Source: UBA6120 sp964639215 | GTDB taxonomy: Bacteria; Bacillota_I; Bacilli_A; RFN20; CAG-826 | Assembly: GCA_964639215.1 (NCBI GenBank) | Contig: CAZXCV010000001.1 | Location: forward strand, 40,319-104,318 | DNA length: 64,000 bases | Direction: 5' to 3' | Shown here: piece by piece, positions 7,423 through 16,399 of the stretch | How positions within the stretch are numbered: position 1 is the stretch's first letter | How the letters are laid out: the number at the start of each line of letters is the position of its first letter | Notes under the pieces: generated by a model | What the model was told of the DNA's origin: nothing | Database searches by the model: none | What the model saw: only the letters and a program-made list of their open reading frames with translations | Translations under genes and position numbers: made by a program

Positions 7423-9234
7423 TTATTCGTCATCAAGCGATAAAACAGTCATGAACGCCTCTTGGGGTACTTCAACCGACCCAATCGCTTTCATGCGTTT
7501 TTTTCCTTCTTTTTGTTTATCTAGGAGCTTGCGTTTCCGTGAGATATCGCCACCATAACATTTAGCTAAAACGTCTTTGCGAACAGCTTTTATATTGCTG
7601 CGCGCGATGATTTTTCCTCCAATTGCTGCTTGGACCGGAATTTCAAATTGTTGCCGTGGAATGATGTCCTTGAGCTTACGAACAATCACACTCCCACGAT
7701 CAAAGGCATTCCCTTTAAAGACGATGGTCGAAAGTGCGTCAATTGGTTCACCATTAAGTAAAATGTCCATTTTCGTAAGGTTACTCGCCCGATATTCGGC
7801 CAGTTGATAATCAAGGGAAGCATAACCTTTCGTCGTACTCTTCAACCGATCAAAAAAATTGAAAATAATTTCGGCTAATGGTAGTTCATACTTAATAATC
7901 ATCCTTGTATCATCGAAAAATTCGAGATCGACATGGATTCCACGCCGTGCTTGGCATAATTCCATCACGGCACCGACGTATTCCTTCGGTGTCATAATCG
8001 AAGCCAGGACATAGGGCTCTTGGATTTCTTTAATCAAGGTTGGATGTGGTAACTGGCTCGGATTATCAAGATTGATGATGTCATCGTTATTCATATGGAC
8101 TTTATAAATGACGCTCGGTGCTGTCAAGATTAAATTCAGCCCGTATTCGCGTTCAAGTCGTTCTTGCACGACGTTCATGTGGAGTAAACCTAAAAAACCA
8201 CAGCGAAATCCAAAGCCAAGTGCCTGGGAGTTTTCTGGTTCATATTTTAGGGCTGCATCATTGAGCGATAATTTTTCAAGCGCATCTTTGAGATCGCCAT
8301 ATTTTTTGGAATCAACCGGATAAAGCCCGCAGTAAACCATCGGATTAATGTGGCGATAGCCTGGCAATGCCTCTTCAGCGGGACGTGAAGCGAGGGTCAC
8401 TGTTTCTCCCGAATGGACATCTTTGATATCTTTAATTTGAGCAGCAATATAACCAACTTCACCTGAATATAGCACATCGCGTTTTTCTTCTTTGGGAGTC
8501 CGAATTCCAACCTCGGTGACTAAATATTTCTTATTGACGGCCATCAGTAAAATCGTATCCCCGACTTTGACTGTGCCTTGTTTGATGCGGATTTGGATGA
8601 TTACGCCGCGATATGAGTCATAGAATGAATCAAAAATAAGTGCTTTTAAGGGTCCGTTCACATCACCTTTAGGACAAGGGACGTACTTCACGACTGCCTC
8701 GAGCACAGCCTTAATATTCAAACCCGTTTTCGCGGAAATGGGAATCGCATGTTCGATTGGCAAACCAATGCGATCACGAATTTCTTCTTTGGTATGTTCA
8801 ACATTAGCTGAGGGTAAATCGACCTTATTAATCACCGGTATTATTTCTAAATCATTGTCGATAGCGAGATAGACGTTCGCTAATGTTTGGGCTTCGACGC
8901 CTTGTGAGGCGTCAACGACAAGTAATGCACCCTCACAAGCTGCAAGCGATCGCGATACTTCATATGTGAAATCAACATGCCCTGGTGTATCAATTAAATT
9001 AAAGACATAATCTTGTCCATCATCAGCATGATATTTTAAGGTTACCGAGGTTAGTTTAATCGTGATACCACGTTCTCGTTCCAAATCAAGTGAATCGAGC
9101 AGTTGTTCTCGCATATCACGGCTACTAACCGTTCCAGTTAATTCTAAAATCCGATCAGCCAAAGTTGATTTGCCATGATCAATATGAGCGATAATTGAGA
9201 AGTTACGAATCCGTGATCGGTTAAAATTATTCAT
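7423..9234 (-). CDS. lepA: Elongation factor 4 (LepA)
   Basis: Ribosome-associated GTPase of the EF-G family, thought to act on stalled or mistranslocated ribosomes and on biogenesis. At 603 residues it has normal LepA length. G1 is AHIDHGKST near residue 17, the Thr of switch I lies in RERGITIK, G3 is DTPGHVDF, and G4 is NKVDL. The LepA-specific C-terminal domain ends in YGGDISRKRKLLDKQKEGKKRMK. No SD is visible before the ATG at 9234. A TAAAAT hexamer on the minus strand (9252-9247) ends 12 bases before the start, which would fit a leaderless transcript. Confidence 0.98.
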   Translation of the reverse strand: MNNFNRSRIRNFSIIAHIDHGKSTLADRILELTGTVSSRDMREQLLDSLDLERERGITIKLTSVTLKYHADDGQDYVFNLIDTPGHVDFTYEVSRSLAACEGALLVVDASQGVEAQTLANVYLAIDNDLEIIPVINKVDLPSANVEHTKEEIRDRIGLPIEHAIPISAKTGLNIKAVLEAVVKYVPCPKGDVNGPLKALIFDSFYDSYRGVIIQIRIKQGTVKVGDTILLMAVNKKYLVTEVGIRTPKEEKRDVLYSGEVGYIAAQIKDIKDVHSGETVTLASRPAEEALPGYRHINPMVYCGLYPVDSKKYGDLKDALEKLSLNDAALKYEPENSQALGFGFRCGFLGLLHMNVVQERLEREYGLNLILTAPSVIYKVHMNNDDIINLDNPSQLPHPTLIKEIQEPYVLASIMTPKEYVGAVMELCQARRGIHVDLEFFDDTRMIIKYELPLAEIIFNFFDRLKSTTKGYASLDYQLAEYRASNLTKMDILLNGEPIDALSTIVFKGNAFDRGSVIVRKLKDIIPRQQFEIPVQAAIGGKIIARSNIKAVRKDVLAKCYGGDISRKRKLLDKQKEGKKRMKAIGSVEVPQEAFMTVLSLDDE

Positions 9235-9273
9235 AGGTGCTTGTATATTTTATCTTATCAAATATAAATTGCA

Positions 9274-11622
9274 TTAGTTTCGTATCTCATTCCAAAAAGT
9301 TGTTAATAGTTCCGCTAAATCATCGGGCGTAATCACTGCTTCATACTCCGACCACTCAGCTTTAAACATCGCGCGGTATCGCGTTTCTAAATATCGATCG
9401 TCAATAAGTAAGGCTATCCCACGATCAGATTCTGAACGAATTACACGACCAACGGCTTGCATGACGCGATTCATCCCAGGATATGCATAACTAAACGCGT
9501 AACCATCCCATGACCGCGCCTCGAAATAATCGCGGATTAAATCACGTTCAAATGATAGCTGCGGTAAACCAACACCGACGACAATCGAACCAATCAATCG
9601 ATCTTCGATTAAATCAATTCCCTCTGAAAAGGGACCACCCAACACCACAAAACCAGCGGTCGTTACCGTCGGAGCATGTTTAAATTCAGCGAGAAATGCT
9701 GTTTGAGCCGTTAAATCCATATCTTGTTCTTGCATGATAATGTCAATGTCCACACCTGTTTTCATATGAGCACGAACCTCATGCATATACTTATAACTTG
9801 GGAAAAAAACAAGGTAGTTTCCTAAGCGTGACGAGAGGGCAATTTCAATATAGAGCGCGACTTCATCAAGCGTTGCTTTACGCGCTTTATAACGTGTTGA
9901 CACTTTTGGAGCGACCATTAATAGTAAATTGTTGGTAGGAAACGGTGATGGTAATCGTAAAACTGGATCAGTTAAATCACCACCTAGCATCGGCACATAA
10001 TAATCAAGAGGCGCTAACGTTGCGCTAAATAAAACTCGCCCTTTCAAAGGTTGCATCGTCTGTCTTAGAAGTGTGCTGGAATCAAGACATAACAGTTTAA
10101 TCATGAAGCCAGTCTCTGGTCCATAGGCTTGGTAATATACAAAATGTTCATCATAAAAATCACTCAACTTTAAAAAGCGGTTGGCATCGAAATAAAAATC
10201 TTTAAATTGTTCGGTCACCTTGTCTGGTAATTTTCGCATTACATCTTGTGCTTGGACGATGAAGGCGTCGAGTGCTCGTAGCCACACCGTATCTAGAACA
10301 ATTACTTTTTGATATTCTTTCGTGGTAATGTCGTGTTCTTTGAACAATTTATTAAGACGTGATAGTGTCTTTTTGAATTTTGGATGCGTCACCTGGCGCA
10401 TGCTTCTTTTCATTTTTTCATAGCAACCACGGGAAATGTCGCATGAATACATCGATCGACTTCGCTCTAATAAATTATGAGCTTCATCGACTAGTAAAAA
10501 ATGGCGTGAACTGTCAGTATCAAAGAACCGTCTTAGGTATACCGTTGGATCGAATACGTAATTGTAGTCACCGATGACAACATCGGTAAAGAGTGATAAA
10601 TCAAGTTGTAATTCAAACGGACAAATGTCGTATTTTGCGCCATAATCAGTGATGTTAAAGCGATTAAAGGAAATTTCATGACTTAAGGCCTCAGTCAGCA
10701 CTTGGCGAATCTTATCATAGTAGCCTTTTGCATAGGGGCATTCATCGGGATTACAACTAGCACCAGGATTAAAACATATTTTGTCTTTAGCAGTCAGGAC
10801 AATATCACGAACCAGAGCACCTTGATCGCGTAAATGACTAACGGCAACACTTGCGGCATCATGACCAGAATTTTTAGCGGTAACATAAAAGATTTTTCCA
10901 TCAATACCACGGCCAAATGCCAAGACAGCTGGATAGAGTGTCGAAATCGTTTTACCAATACCTGTGGGTGCTTCTGCAAAAAGTGTGCCACCATTTTTAG
11001 TCAGTGCATACACGTATTTGGCCAGTTCCCGTTGCCCTTTACGAAATGATTTAAAAGGAAATGGGAGCTGCTTGACTGAATCATTTCGTAAAGTAATACG
11101 CTCATCGACCGCTCGATAAAAGGCAAGATAGCCACGAATCAGATTGATGATTTCATCCTCGAGCTCAGGTACTGACCGTTCATACGATTTTGTCAGCGTT
11201 TTCTGATCAGCCTGATTGATATAAATCAGCCGAATTCGAATGAGGTCCAGATCGTGAGTGATTGCATACATGTGACCATAGAGAAACGCTTGCATCGTGT
11301 GCCATTGTTCATGCATCGTTGCGAAAGTATCAAGGTCAGCAACGGTTGTTTTTACTTCTTCAATAAAAACTTTGCCAAGAATTTGGCGAATTCCATCCGC
11401 ATAACCTTCAATCGTCACGTCATATTCTTCGACTTGATAAAGATGGCGAAGAAAATGTTCGGCTTCAAATTCCCCGGTTTGTGCTTGTTGATAAAGCTGA
11501 TGCATCTTGGTCCCCATTTGCATTGAGGCTTTGTTAAAAATGCGATTATCAATGTCACCACTTCGCAGCATGAAATCAACTAGCTCATGGACCGACAAGC
11601 GCAGCGCTCGTCTTATTTCCAT
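9274..11622 (-). CDS. PD-(D/E)XK nuclease - DinG/XPD-type Fe-S DNA helicase
   Basis: A 782-residue fusion. Residues 1-180 look like a RecB/Cas4-type nuclease: a GxxxH-like GTKMH (His41), Asp76 in IEGYADGI, and the E-x-K pair Glu89/Lys91 in FIEEVKT. A superfamily-2 helicase of the Rad3/XPD/DinG group follows, with Walker A EAPTGIGKT (217-225), four spaced cysteines (283, 290, 295, 334) that should hold a 4Fe-4S cluster, the DEAH box at 379-382, FSATLAPLDYY, and late motifs GPFSEGIDL and QAVGRVIRS. Such enzymes unwind 5'-3' at damaged or structured DNA. It overlaps the end of fmt by ten bases, so it is co-transcribed with it. No SD is seen. The helicase assignment is strong; the nuclease residues are read by eye. 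Confidence 0.88.
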   Translation of the reverse strand: MEIRRALRLSVHELVDFMLRSGDIDNRIFNKASMQMGTKMHQLYQQAQTGEFEAEHFLRHLYQVEEYDVTIEGYADGIRQILGKVFIEEVKTTVADLDTFATMHEQWHTMQAFLYGHMYAITHDLDLIRIRLIYINQADQKTLTKSYERSVPELEDEIINLIRGYLAFYRAVDERITLRNDSVKQLPFPFKSFRKGQRELAKYVYALTKNGGTLFAEAPTGIGKTISTLYPAVLAFGRGIDGKIFYVTAKNSGHDAASVAVSHLRDQGALVRDIVLTAKDKICFNPGASCNPDECPYAKGYYDKIRQVLTEALSHEISFNRFNITDYGAKYDICPFELQLDLSLFTDVVIGDYNYVFDPTVYLRRFFDTDSSRHFLLVDEAHNLLERSRSMYSCDISRGCYEKMKRSMRQVTHPKFKKTLSRLNKLFKEHDITTKEYQKVIVLDTVWLRALDAFIVQAQDVMRKLPDKVTEQFKDFYFDANRFLKLSDFYDEHFVYYQAYGPETGFMIKLLCLDSSTLLRQTMQPLKGRVLFSATLAPLDYYVPMLGGDLTDPVLRLPSPFPTNNLLLMVAPKVSTRYKARKATLDEVALYIEIALSSRLGNYLVFFPSYKYMHEVRAHMKTGVDIDIIMQEQDMDLTAQTAFLAEFKHAPTVTTAGFVVLGGPFSEGIDLIEDRLIGSIVVGVGLPQLSFERDLIRDYFEARSWDGYAFSYAYPGMNRVMQAVGRVIRSESDRGIALLIDDRYLETRYRAMFKAEWSEYEAVITPDDLAELLTTFWNEIRN

Positions 11623-12548
11623 AGATGACCGAGGTAGTGCCGATGGCCATTGAGAAAATCATGTCCGATCGTTGGACGTTTACCCGGAATTTGTAATAAA
11701 GTTATCTCGATGTTTCCATCAATCAATTGAAGTAAAAGTTTTCCATTTTGTTCATGAACAGTTCCAATTTCGTTATCGATCGATGTGTTATATAACTTGG
11801 TTGCTAAAAGTTTGATTCGCTCATCATTACTTAAAACATAGCCACCTGGACTAGGAGCTAATGCTCTGACATAATTTATAAAATCACGGCTTGATAAACC
11901 GATGTTTAAATGCTCTTGTTCTATTTTTATCGAGGGAGCAAAACTAACTTGTGCCACATCTTGAGGAATACCTTTTAACTCATCATTTAGATATTGTTTT
12001 AATAGTAAGGGCACAAATGTATTGATGGTCGCACTCATCCGATTTCGTAGTGTTTCATAGTTATCATCATCTAGAATTGTGACTGGAATTTGTGCATACA
12101 TCGGTCCAGCGTCCATTTGCGTGACCATCTCCATCAGCGTAAATCCTGTTTCCTTGAAACCGTGCATCAAGGCATATTGTATCGGAGCCGCACCACGTAA
12201 CCTTGGTAACAAACTGCCATGGACGTTTAGTGGACGATACTTCGGCCATTTCAGTACGGCATCGGGAACGATTTGTCCATACGCCAAAGTGACGATGAGA
12301 TCGGCATCGAGATGATTAATGAAATCATGATTAATACGGATTGACGTCGGCTGAAATATAGGAATATCGTATTTTTCTGCGATGATTTTTGTGGCAGCTT
12401 TCATGAGTAAATTACGGCGACCAAAAGAAGCATCAGGCTGGGCAATCACAGCGACAATATTAAATTGACCATTAATCAATGTTTCAAGTAATGATGCGGC
12501 TATTTCCGGTGTGCCCATAAAGACAACTTTAGCGTGCTTATAATCCAT
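11613..12548 (-). CDS. fmt: Methionyl-tRNA formyltransferase
   Basis: Transfers a formyl group from 10-formyl-THF to Met-tRNAi for translation initiation. The 311-residue protein has the N-terminal Rossmann start VVFMGTPEIAASLLE. It has the catalytic block NVHGSLLPRLRGAAPIQ with Asn and His, and the metal/Asp segment FTLMEMVTQMDAGPMYAQ. The C-terminal OB-like domain includes ALAPSPGGYV. The SD AGGAAT precedes the ATG at 12548. It is divergent from cysK, with an 87-base shared upstream region. Confidence 0.97.
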   Translation of the reverse strand: MDYKHAKVVFMGTPEIAASLLETLINGQFNIVAVIAQPDASFGRRNLLMKAATKIIAEKYDIPIFQPTSIRINHDFINHLDADLIVTLAYGQIVPDAVLKWPKYRPLNVHGSLLPRLRGAAPIQYALMHGFKETGFTLMEMVTQMDAGPMYAQIPVTILDDDNYETLRNRMSATINTFVPLLLKQYLNDELKGIPQDVAQVSFAPSIKIEQEHLNIGLSSRDFINYVRALAPSPGGYVLSNDERIKLLATKLYNTSIDNEIGTVHEQNGKLLLQLIDGNIEITLLQIPGKRPTIGHDFLNGHRHYLGHLWK

Positions 12549-12635
12549 ATTTATTCCTAATAAACATTATAATTATATCATTGGTAATCACTAATGAATT
12601 GCCATATTATAATATCGCTTTGAGTGAGGTAAATT

Positions 12636-13535
12636 ATGATTTATGAGAAATTGACGGATTTAATTGGACACACTCCCGTTTTGCATTATCAAACGATAAA
12701 TAATAGTGAACTTTATTTAAAACTCGAACAGTTTAATCCGGCTGGTTCTGTCAAAGATCGGATTGCCCTTTCGATGATTGAAGCTTTGGAGATAGAAGGA
12801 AAGTTAACAGACAAAACAACAGTGATTGAAGCCACATCGGGTAATACTGGGATTGGTTTAGCCTACGTATTAGCCGCTAAAGGGATACCATTAATTTTAA
12901 CGATGCCAGCCTCGGCTTCAAAAGAACGGATTGATCTATTGAAAGCCTATGGAGCGCACGTCATTCTGACACCCGCCGATAAATCAATGACTGGTGCAAA
13001 AGCTGTCGCTGCACAACTTAGTAAAGACCATGGTTATCTTTATCTTGAACAATTTTCGAATCCCCATAATCCCGAAGCCCATATGAAAGGGACAGCCATC
13101 GAAATCATCGACGATTTTTCAAAACTCGACTTTGTTATTTGTGGTGTCGGAACTGGTGGTACGATTACTGGTTTAAGTCGGATTTTAAGAAATCATTATC
13201 GCACAATTAAATTTATCGCCGTCGAACCCGAGGAATCTGCCGTCCTTTCTGGTCAGGCGCCAGGATCTCATGGTATTTCTGGTATCGGTGCTGGATTTAT
13301 TCCACCAATACTCGATAAGTCGCAAATCGATCAAATCATTACTATTAAGACCGCAGCCGCTCAAGCAAAGGCGAAAGATTTAGCAATCAAGGGTCATTTT
13401 TATGGAATTTCTGCTTCTGCCGTTATTATAGCTGGCGAAGAGGTAGCAAGGGAACACCCCAATTCCATCATCTTAATCATCATTCCCGATGGAGGAATTA
13501 AATATATGTCAACCGGAGTGTACAATCATGAATAA
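12636..13535 (+). CDS. cysK: Cysteine synthase (O-acetylserine sulfhydrylase)
   Basis: PLP enzyme making cysteine from O-acetylserine and sulfide. The 299-residue protein has the PLP lysine in NPAGSVKDR (about residue 41), the substrate loop EATSGNTGIGLA, and the phosphate-binding GVGTGGTITG. It is followed by cysE with an eight-base overlap, so the two final steps of cysteine synthesis are coupled. The upstream region has a TATAAT box (about 12607) and an SD-like GTGAGGT before the ATG. It is slightly shorter than typical CysK (about 310), as usual for this branch. Confidence 0.96.
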   Translation: MIYEKLTDLIGHTPVLHYQTINNSELYLKLEQFNPAGSVKDRIALSMIEALEIEGKLTDKTTVIEATSGNTGIGLAYVLAAKGIPLILTMPASASKERIDLLKAYGAHVILTPADKSMTGAKAVAAQLSKDHGYLYLEQFSNPHNPEAHMKGTAIEIIDDFSKLDFVICGVGTGGTITGLSRILRNHYRTIKFIAVEPEESAVLSGQAPGSHGISGIGAGFIPPILDKSQIDQIITIKTAAAQAKAKDLAIKGHFYGISASAVIIAGEEVAREHPNSIILIIIPDGGIKYMSTGVYNHE

Positions 13536-14043
13536 CAAACCCGAATCTTTTTTCGCATCAATTAAACGACGCGATCCCGCTGCTCGTCATAATTTACAGA
13601 TTTTGCTACTATATCCAGGTGTCGCTGCCCTCATCAATTACCGAATTTCTCACTTCTTTTGGCGTTTAAAACTCAAATTTATCGCTGAGTGGATTGCCAA
13701 AGTGTCGCGCCGACGCACAGGGATTGAAATTCATCCAGGAGCGACAATTGGAAAACGATTTTTCATCGATCATGGAATGGGTGTCGTGATCGGAGAAACA
13801 GCGGTGATCGGTGATGATGTTACGATGTACCATGGAGTAACACTAGGCACCCGCCTTGGAGGACGTGGCAAGCGACATCCAACCATAGGAAATCGCGTGA
13901 TGATAGGTGCCGAATCAATGATTTTAGGTAATATCAATGTCGGTGATGGGGCAAAAATCGGAGCCAACTCCACGGTTATTAAAGATGTCGCTCCCGGTGA
14001 AGTAATCATCACTTGTTCAAGACGTGATAATAAACCGGATTAA
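13528..14043 (+). CDS. cysE: Serine O-acetyltransferase
   Basis: Acetylates serine to O-acetylserine, the CysK substrate. The start is set at 13528 because GGAGTG, inside the end of cysK, sits seven bases upstream; this gives 171 residues and an eight-base overlap. The C-terminal half is a left-handed beta-helix of hexapeptide repeats (IHPGATIGKRFFIDHG, VVIGETAVIGDDVTMYHGV). The catalytic His lies in DHGMG, and LGTRLGGRGKRHPTIG carries the second His. The N-terminal helical domain is short, as in Gram-positive CysE. It forms an operon with cysK and probably a cysteine synthase complex. Confidence 0.95.
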   Translation: MNNKPESFFASIKRRDPAARHNLQILLLYPGVAALINYRISHFFWRLKLKFIAEWIAKVSRRRTGIEIHPGATIGKRFFIDHGMGVVIGETAVIGDDVTMYHGVTLGTRLGGRGKRHPTIGNRVMIGAESMILGNINVGDGAKIGANSTVIKDVAPGEVIITCSRRDNKPD

Positions 14044-14101
14044 TCTTGCACCTAAGCTAGGGATATGGTAAAATTCATCGAGTTGAAAATGAGGTATTAA
14101 T

Positions 14102-14365
14102 ATGGCAAACATCAAATCACAAATTAAACGCAATCTCACAAATGAGAAGGCTCGCACGCACAACGCGGCGATAAAATCAACAGTGCGGACAGCTATTAAG
14201 AAAGCTGACAAAGCAATTGTCGCTAAAGATAAACAATTGGCAACAACATTGTGCACCGATGCCCTCGCTTTGATTGACAAGGCTATTTCGAGCAAAGTTC
14301 TATCACCTGAAGCCGGCGCTCGTCAAAAAAGCAGTTTACAACGCCGTTTGAATACCTTAGCTTAA
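14102..14365 (+). CDS. rpsT: 30S ribosomal protein bS20
   Basis: Small helical ribosomal protein binding the 16S rRNA 5' domain. The 87-residue sequence starts MANIKSQIKR and is rich in Lys/Ala, with the family segment TNEKARTHNAAIKSTVRTAIKKA and the C-terminal KSSLQRRLNTLA. A TGAGGT SD lies before the ATG. A strong terminator follows at 14381-14406. It is read alone, in line with its usual independent regulation. Confidence 0.98.
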   Translation: MANIKSQIKRNLTNEKARTHNAAIKSTVRTAIKKADKAIVAKDKQLATTLCTDALALIDKAISSKVLSPEAGARQKSSLQRRLNTLA

Positions 14366-14380
14366 TATTTTTCACAAAAG

Positions 14381-14406
14381 ATGGTTCCCGATAAGAACCA
14401 TTTTTA
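14381..14406 (+). terminator. Intrinsic terminator after rpsT
   Basis: The arms ATGGTTC and GAACCAT enclose a seven-base loop, and the stem runs into TTTTTATTT. It sits 16 bases after the rpsT stop and only about 33 bases before aguA. Confidence 0.9.
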
Positions 14407-14438
14407 TTTGCCTAAATAAATATGATATGATTTTTAAT

Positions 14439-15557
14439 ATGAAAACACTAAAATCAAATCCACGTACTGATGGTTTTCGAATGCCCGCTGAATTCGAACC
14501 GCATCGTGGTACATTATTAACCTACCCGTATCGGACCGATGTGTGGCGCCTAGATGGAGTACCCGCTCAAGATAACTACATCGAAGTGGCAAGTGCTATC
14601 GCTAAGCATGAACCGGTGTTCATTGCCGTACCGCCACATCTGATGGTGGAAGCCGAGGCTCGTTATCAAATTCCGAATGTCACATTGATACCCTTAGAAA
14701 GTGATGACGCCTGGATGCGCGACAACGGTCCAACGTTTGTCATAAATGACAACCAAGAATTACGTGGCATTGACTGGGTGTTCAATGCTTGGGGTGGCGA
14801 TTATGACGGTCTTTATAAACCATGGGATACCGATGATGCAATGGCTGAGTCAATTCTGAAAATTTGGAATGTTGATCGCTATCGTACGCATAATTTTGTG
14901 CTTGAAGGCGGCTCGATTCACGTTGATGGGCAAGGTTTAGCCTTAGTCACCGAAACTTGCTTGCTATCTCCTGGTCGCAATCCACATATGAGTAAACGTC
15001 AAATTAGCGAAATGCTCAAGAAATACTTGAATGTCAAAAAAGTCATTTGGTTACCATTTGGTGTTTATAACGACAATACGAACGGTCACATCGATAACAT
15101 TGCATGTTTTGTGGCTCCAGGCCATGTTTTAATCGCGCTGTTCGATGACAAAAATGATCCGCAGTATGCAATGTCACAAGCCTCACTCAAAGCATTGGAA
15201 AAAGCACGTGGTATCGATGGCAAACCATTAAAAATCTCTAAGATGATTTTCCCGACGAAACTCGTGTACTCAAGCGAAGAAGAAAGCGGTACTGTCGACG
15301 AGGATGAAAATGCCATTGCGCGACCTGCCCATAAGCGGCTTGTCGCTAGCTATATAAATTTTTACATTTGTAATGGCGCCATCATCATGCCAGCCTTCAA
15401 TATGCCATCAGACCAACAAGCGCAAGCGATATTGGCAAATCTCTTTCCGGACCGTGAAATTATTCCGATATACTCGAGGGAAATTCTCTTGGGTGGTGGT
15501 AACATTCACTGTATAACGCAACAAATTCCACAAGGGAAAACGAATGATGAACGTTAA
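14439..15557 (+). CDS. aguA: Agmatine deiminase
   Basis: Hydrolyses agmatine to N-carbamoylputrescine and ammonia. The protein has the guanidino-group-modifying fold: substrate residues in RMPAEFEPHRGTLLTYPYR, DDAWMRDNGPTFV, and ENAIARP, a histidine in EGGSIHVDG, and the catalytic cysteine near the C-terminus in GGGNIHC. It has 372 residues from the ATG at 14439. An in-frame ATG at 14427 exists but directly abuts a TATGAT hexamer at 14421-14426; the later start, 12 bases after that box, fits a leaderless message. There is no SD. The downstream aguB overlaps, so the putrescine pathway is an operon. Confidence 0.93.
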   Translation: MKTLKSNPRTDGFRMPAEFEPHRGTLLTYPYRTDVWRLDGVPAQDNYIEVASAIAKHEPVFIAVPPHLMVEAEARYQIPNVTLIPLESDDAWMRDNGPTFVINDNQELRGIDWVFNAWGGDYDGLYKPWDTDDAMAESILKIWNVDRYRTHNFVLEGGSIHVDGQGLALVTETCLLSPGRNPHMSKRQISEMLKKYLNVKKVIWLPFGVYNDNTNGHIDNIACFVAPGHVLIALFDDKNDPQYAMSQASLKALEKARGIDGKPLKISKMIFPTKLVYSSEEESGTVDEDENAIARPAHKRLVASYINFYICNGAIIMPAFNMPSDQQAQAILANLFPDREIIPIYSREILLGGGNIHCITQQIPQGKTNDER

Positions 15558-16398
15558 AGTAGCCGCAATCCAAATGGCAATGAGTTGGGATCAACAAAAT
15601 AATCTAGCGACGGCTGATAAACTAGTTCGCGCCGCCGCTAAAGATGGTGCCAACATTATTTTATTACCAGAATTATTCATGACACCTTATTTCCCCCAAC
15701 TGGAAAAATATGAATATTTTGAGTTAGCCACATCCATCGAGCACAATCCTGCTATCAATCATTTTAAACAAGTCGCTAAAGAGTTACACATCGTCTTACC
15801 AATTTCATATTTTGAAGTCGAAAACAATGTTTTTTATAATTCACTCGTCGTGATTGATGCCGATGGTAAGAACCTCGGGAATTATCGAAAAACTCACATT
15901 CCGACGGGTACAAGTTATGAGGAAAAGTTTTACTTCACGCCTGGTGATACGGGCTTCAAGGTGTTTAAAACAATATTTGGAACGATCGGAATTGGCATTT
16001 GCTGGGATCAATGGTTCCCAGAAACCGCTCGCATTCTCGCGTTACAAGGCGCAGAGCTCATCTTCTATCCGACAGCGATTGGGAGTGAACCGACTTTACC
16101 AATTGATAGCCGCGACCATTGGCAAAACGCGATGAAAGGTCATGCCGCTAGTAACCTAATTCCTGTGATAGCGGCAAATCGCATTGGAGTCGAAACCGAC
16201 GAGACATCGACGATGACTTTTTATGGCTCTTCCTTTATTTGTGACGAGACAGGAGCAATTATTGCGAGTATGGACCGTACGACAACAGGTCATATTGCAG
16301 CAACCTTTGATTTAACTCGCATCAAAAAATACCGCTATAGCTGGGGCATATTTCGGGACCGACGTCCGAGCATGTATCATCCAATCTTAAAGAAATAA
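15544..16398 (+). CDS. aguB: N-carbamoylputrescine amidase
   Basis: Carbon-nitrogen hydrolase that converts N-carbamoylputrescine to putrescine, CO2 and ammonia. The nitrilase triad is visible: Glu43 in LLPELF, Lys117 in YRKTHIP, and Cys154 in GIGICWDQWFPE. The 284-residue length is normal. SD AAGGG lies inside the end of aguA, and the gene overlaps aguA by 14 bases, so translation is coupled. The aguA partner makes the N-carbamoylputrescine assignment much firmer than sequence alone. It converges with holA, two bases apart. Confidence 0.93.
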   Translation: MMNVKVAAIQMAMSWDQQNNLATADKLVRAAAKDGANIILLPELFMTPYFPQLEKYEYFELATSIEHNPAINHFKQVAKELHIVLPISYFEVENNVFYNSLVVIDADGKNLGNYRKTHIPTGTSYEEKFYFTPGDTGFKVFKTIFGTIGIGICWDQWFPETARILALQGAELIFYPTAIGSEPTLPIDSRDHWQNAMKGHAASNLIPVIAANRIGVETDETSTMTFYGSSFICDETGAIIASMDRTTTGHIAATFDLTRIKKYRYSWGIFRDRRPSMYHPILKK

Positions 16399-16399
16399 C

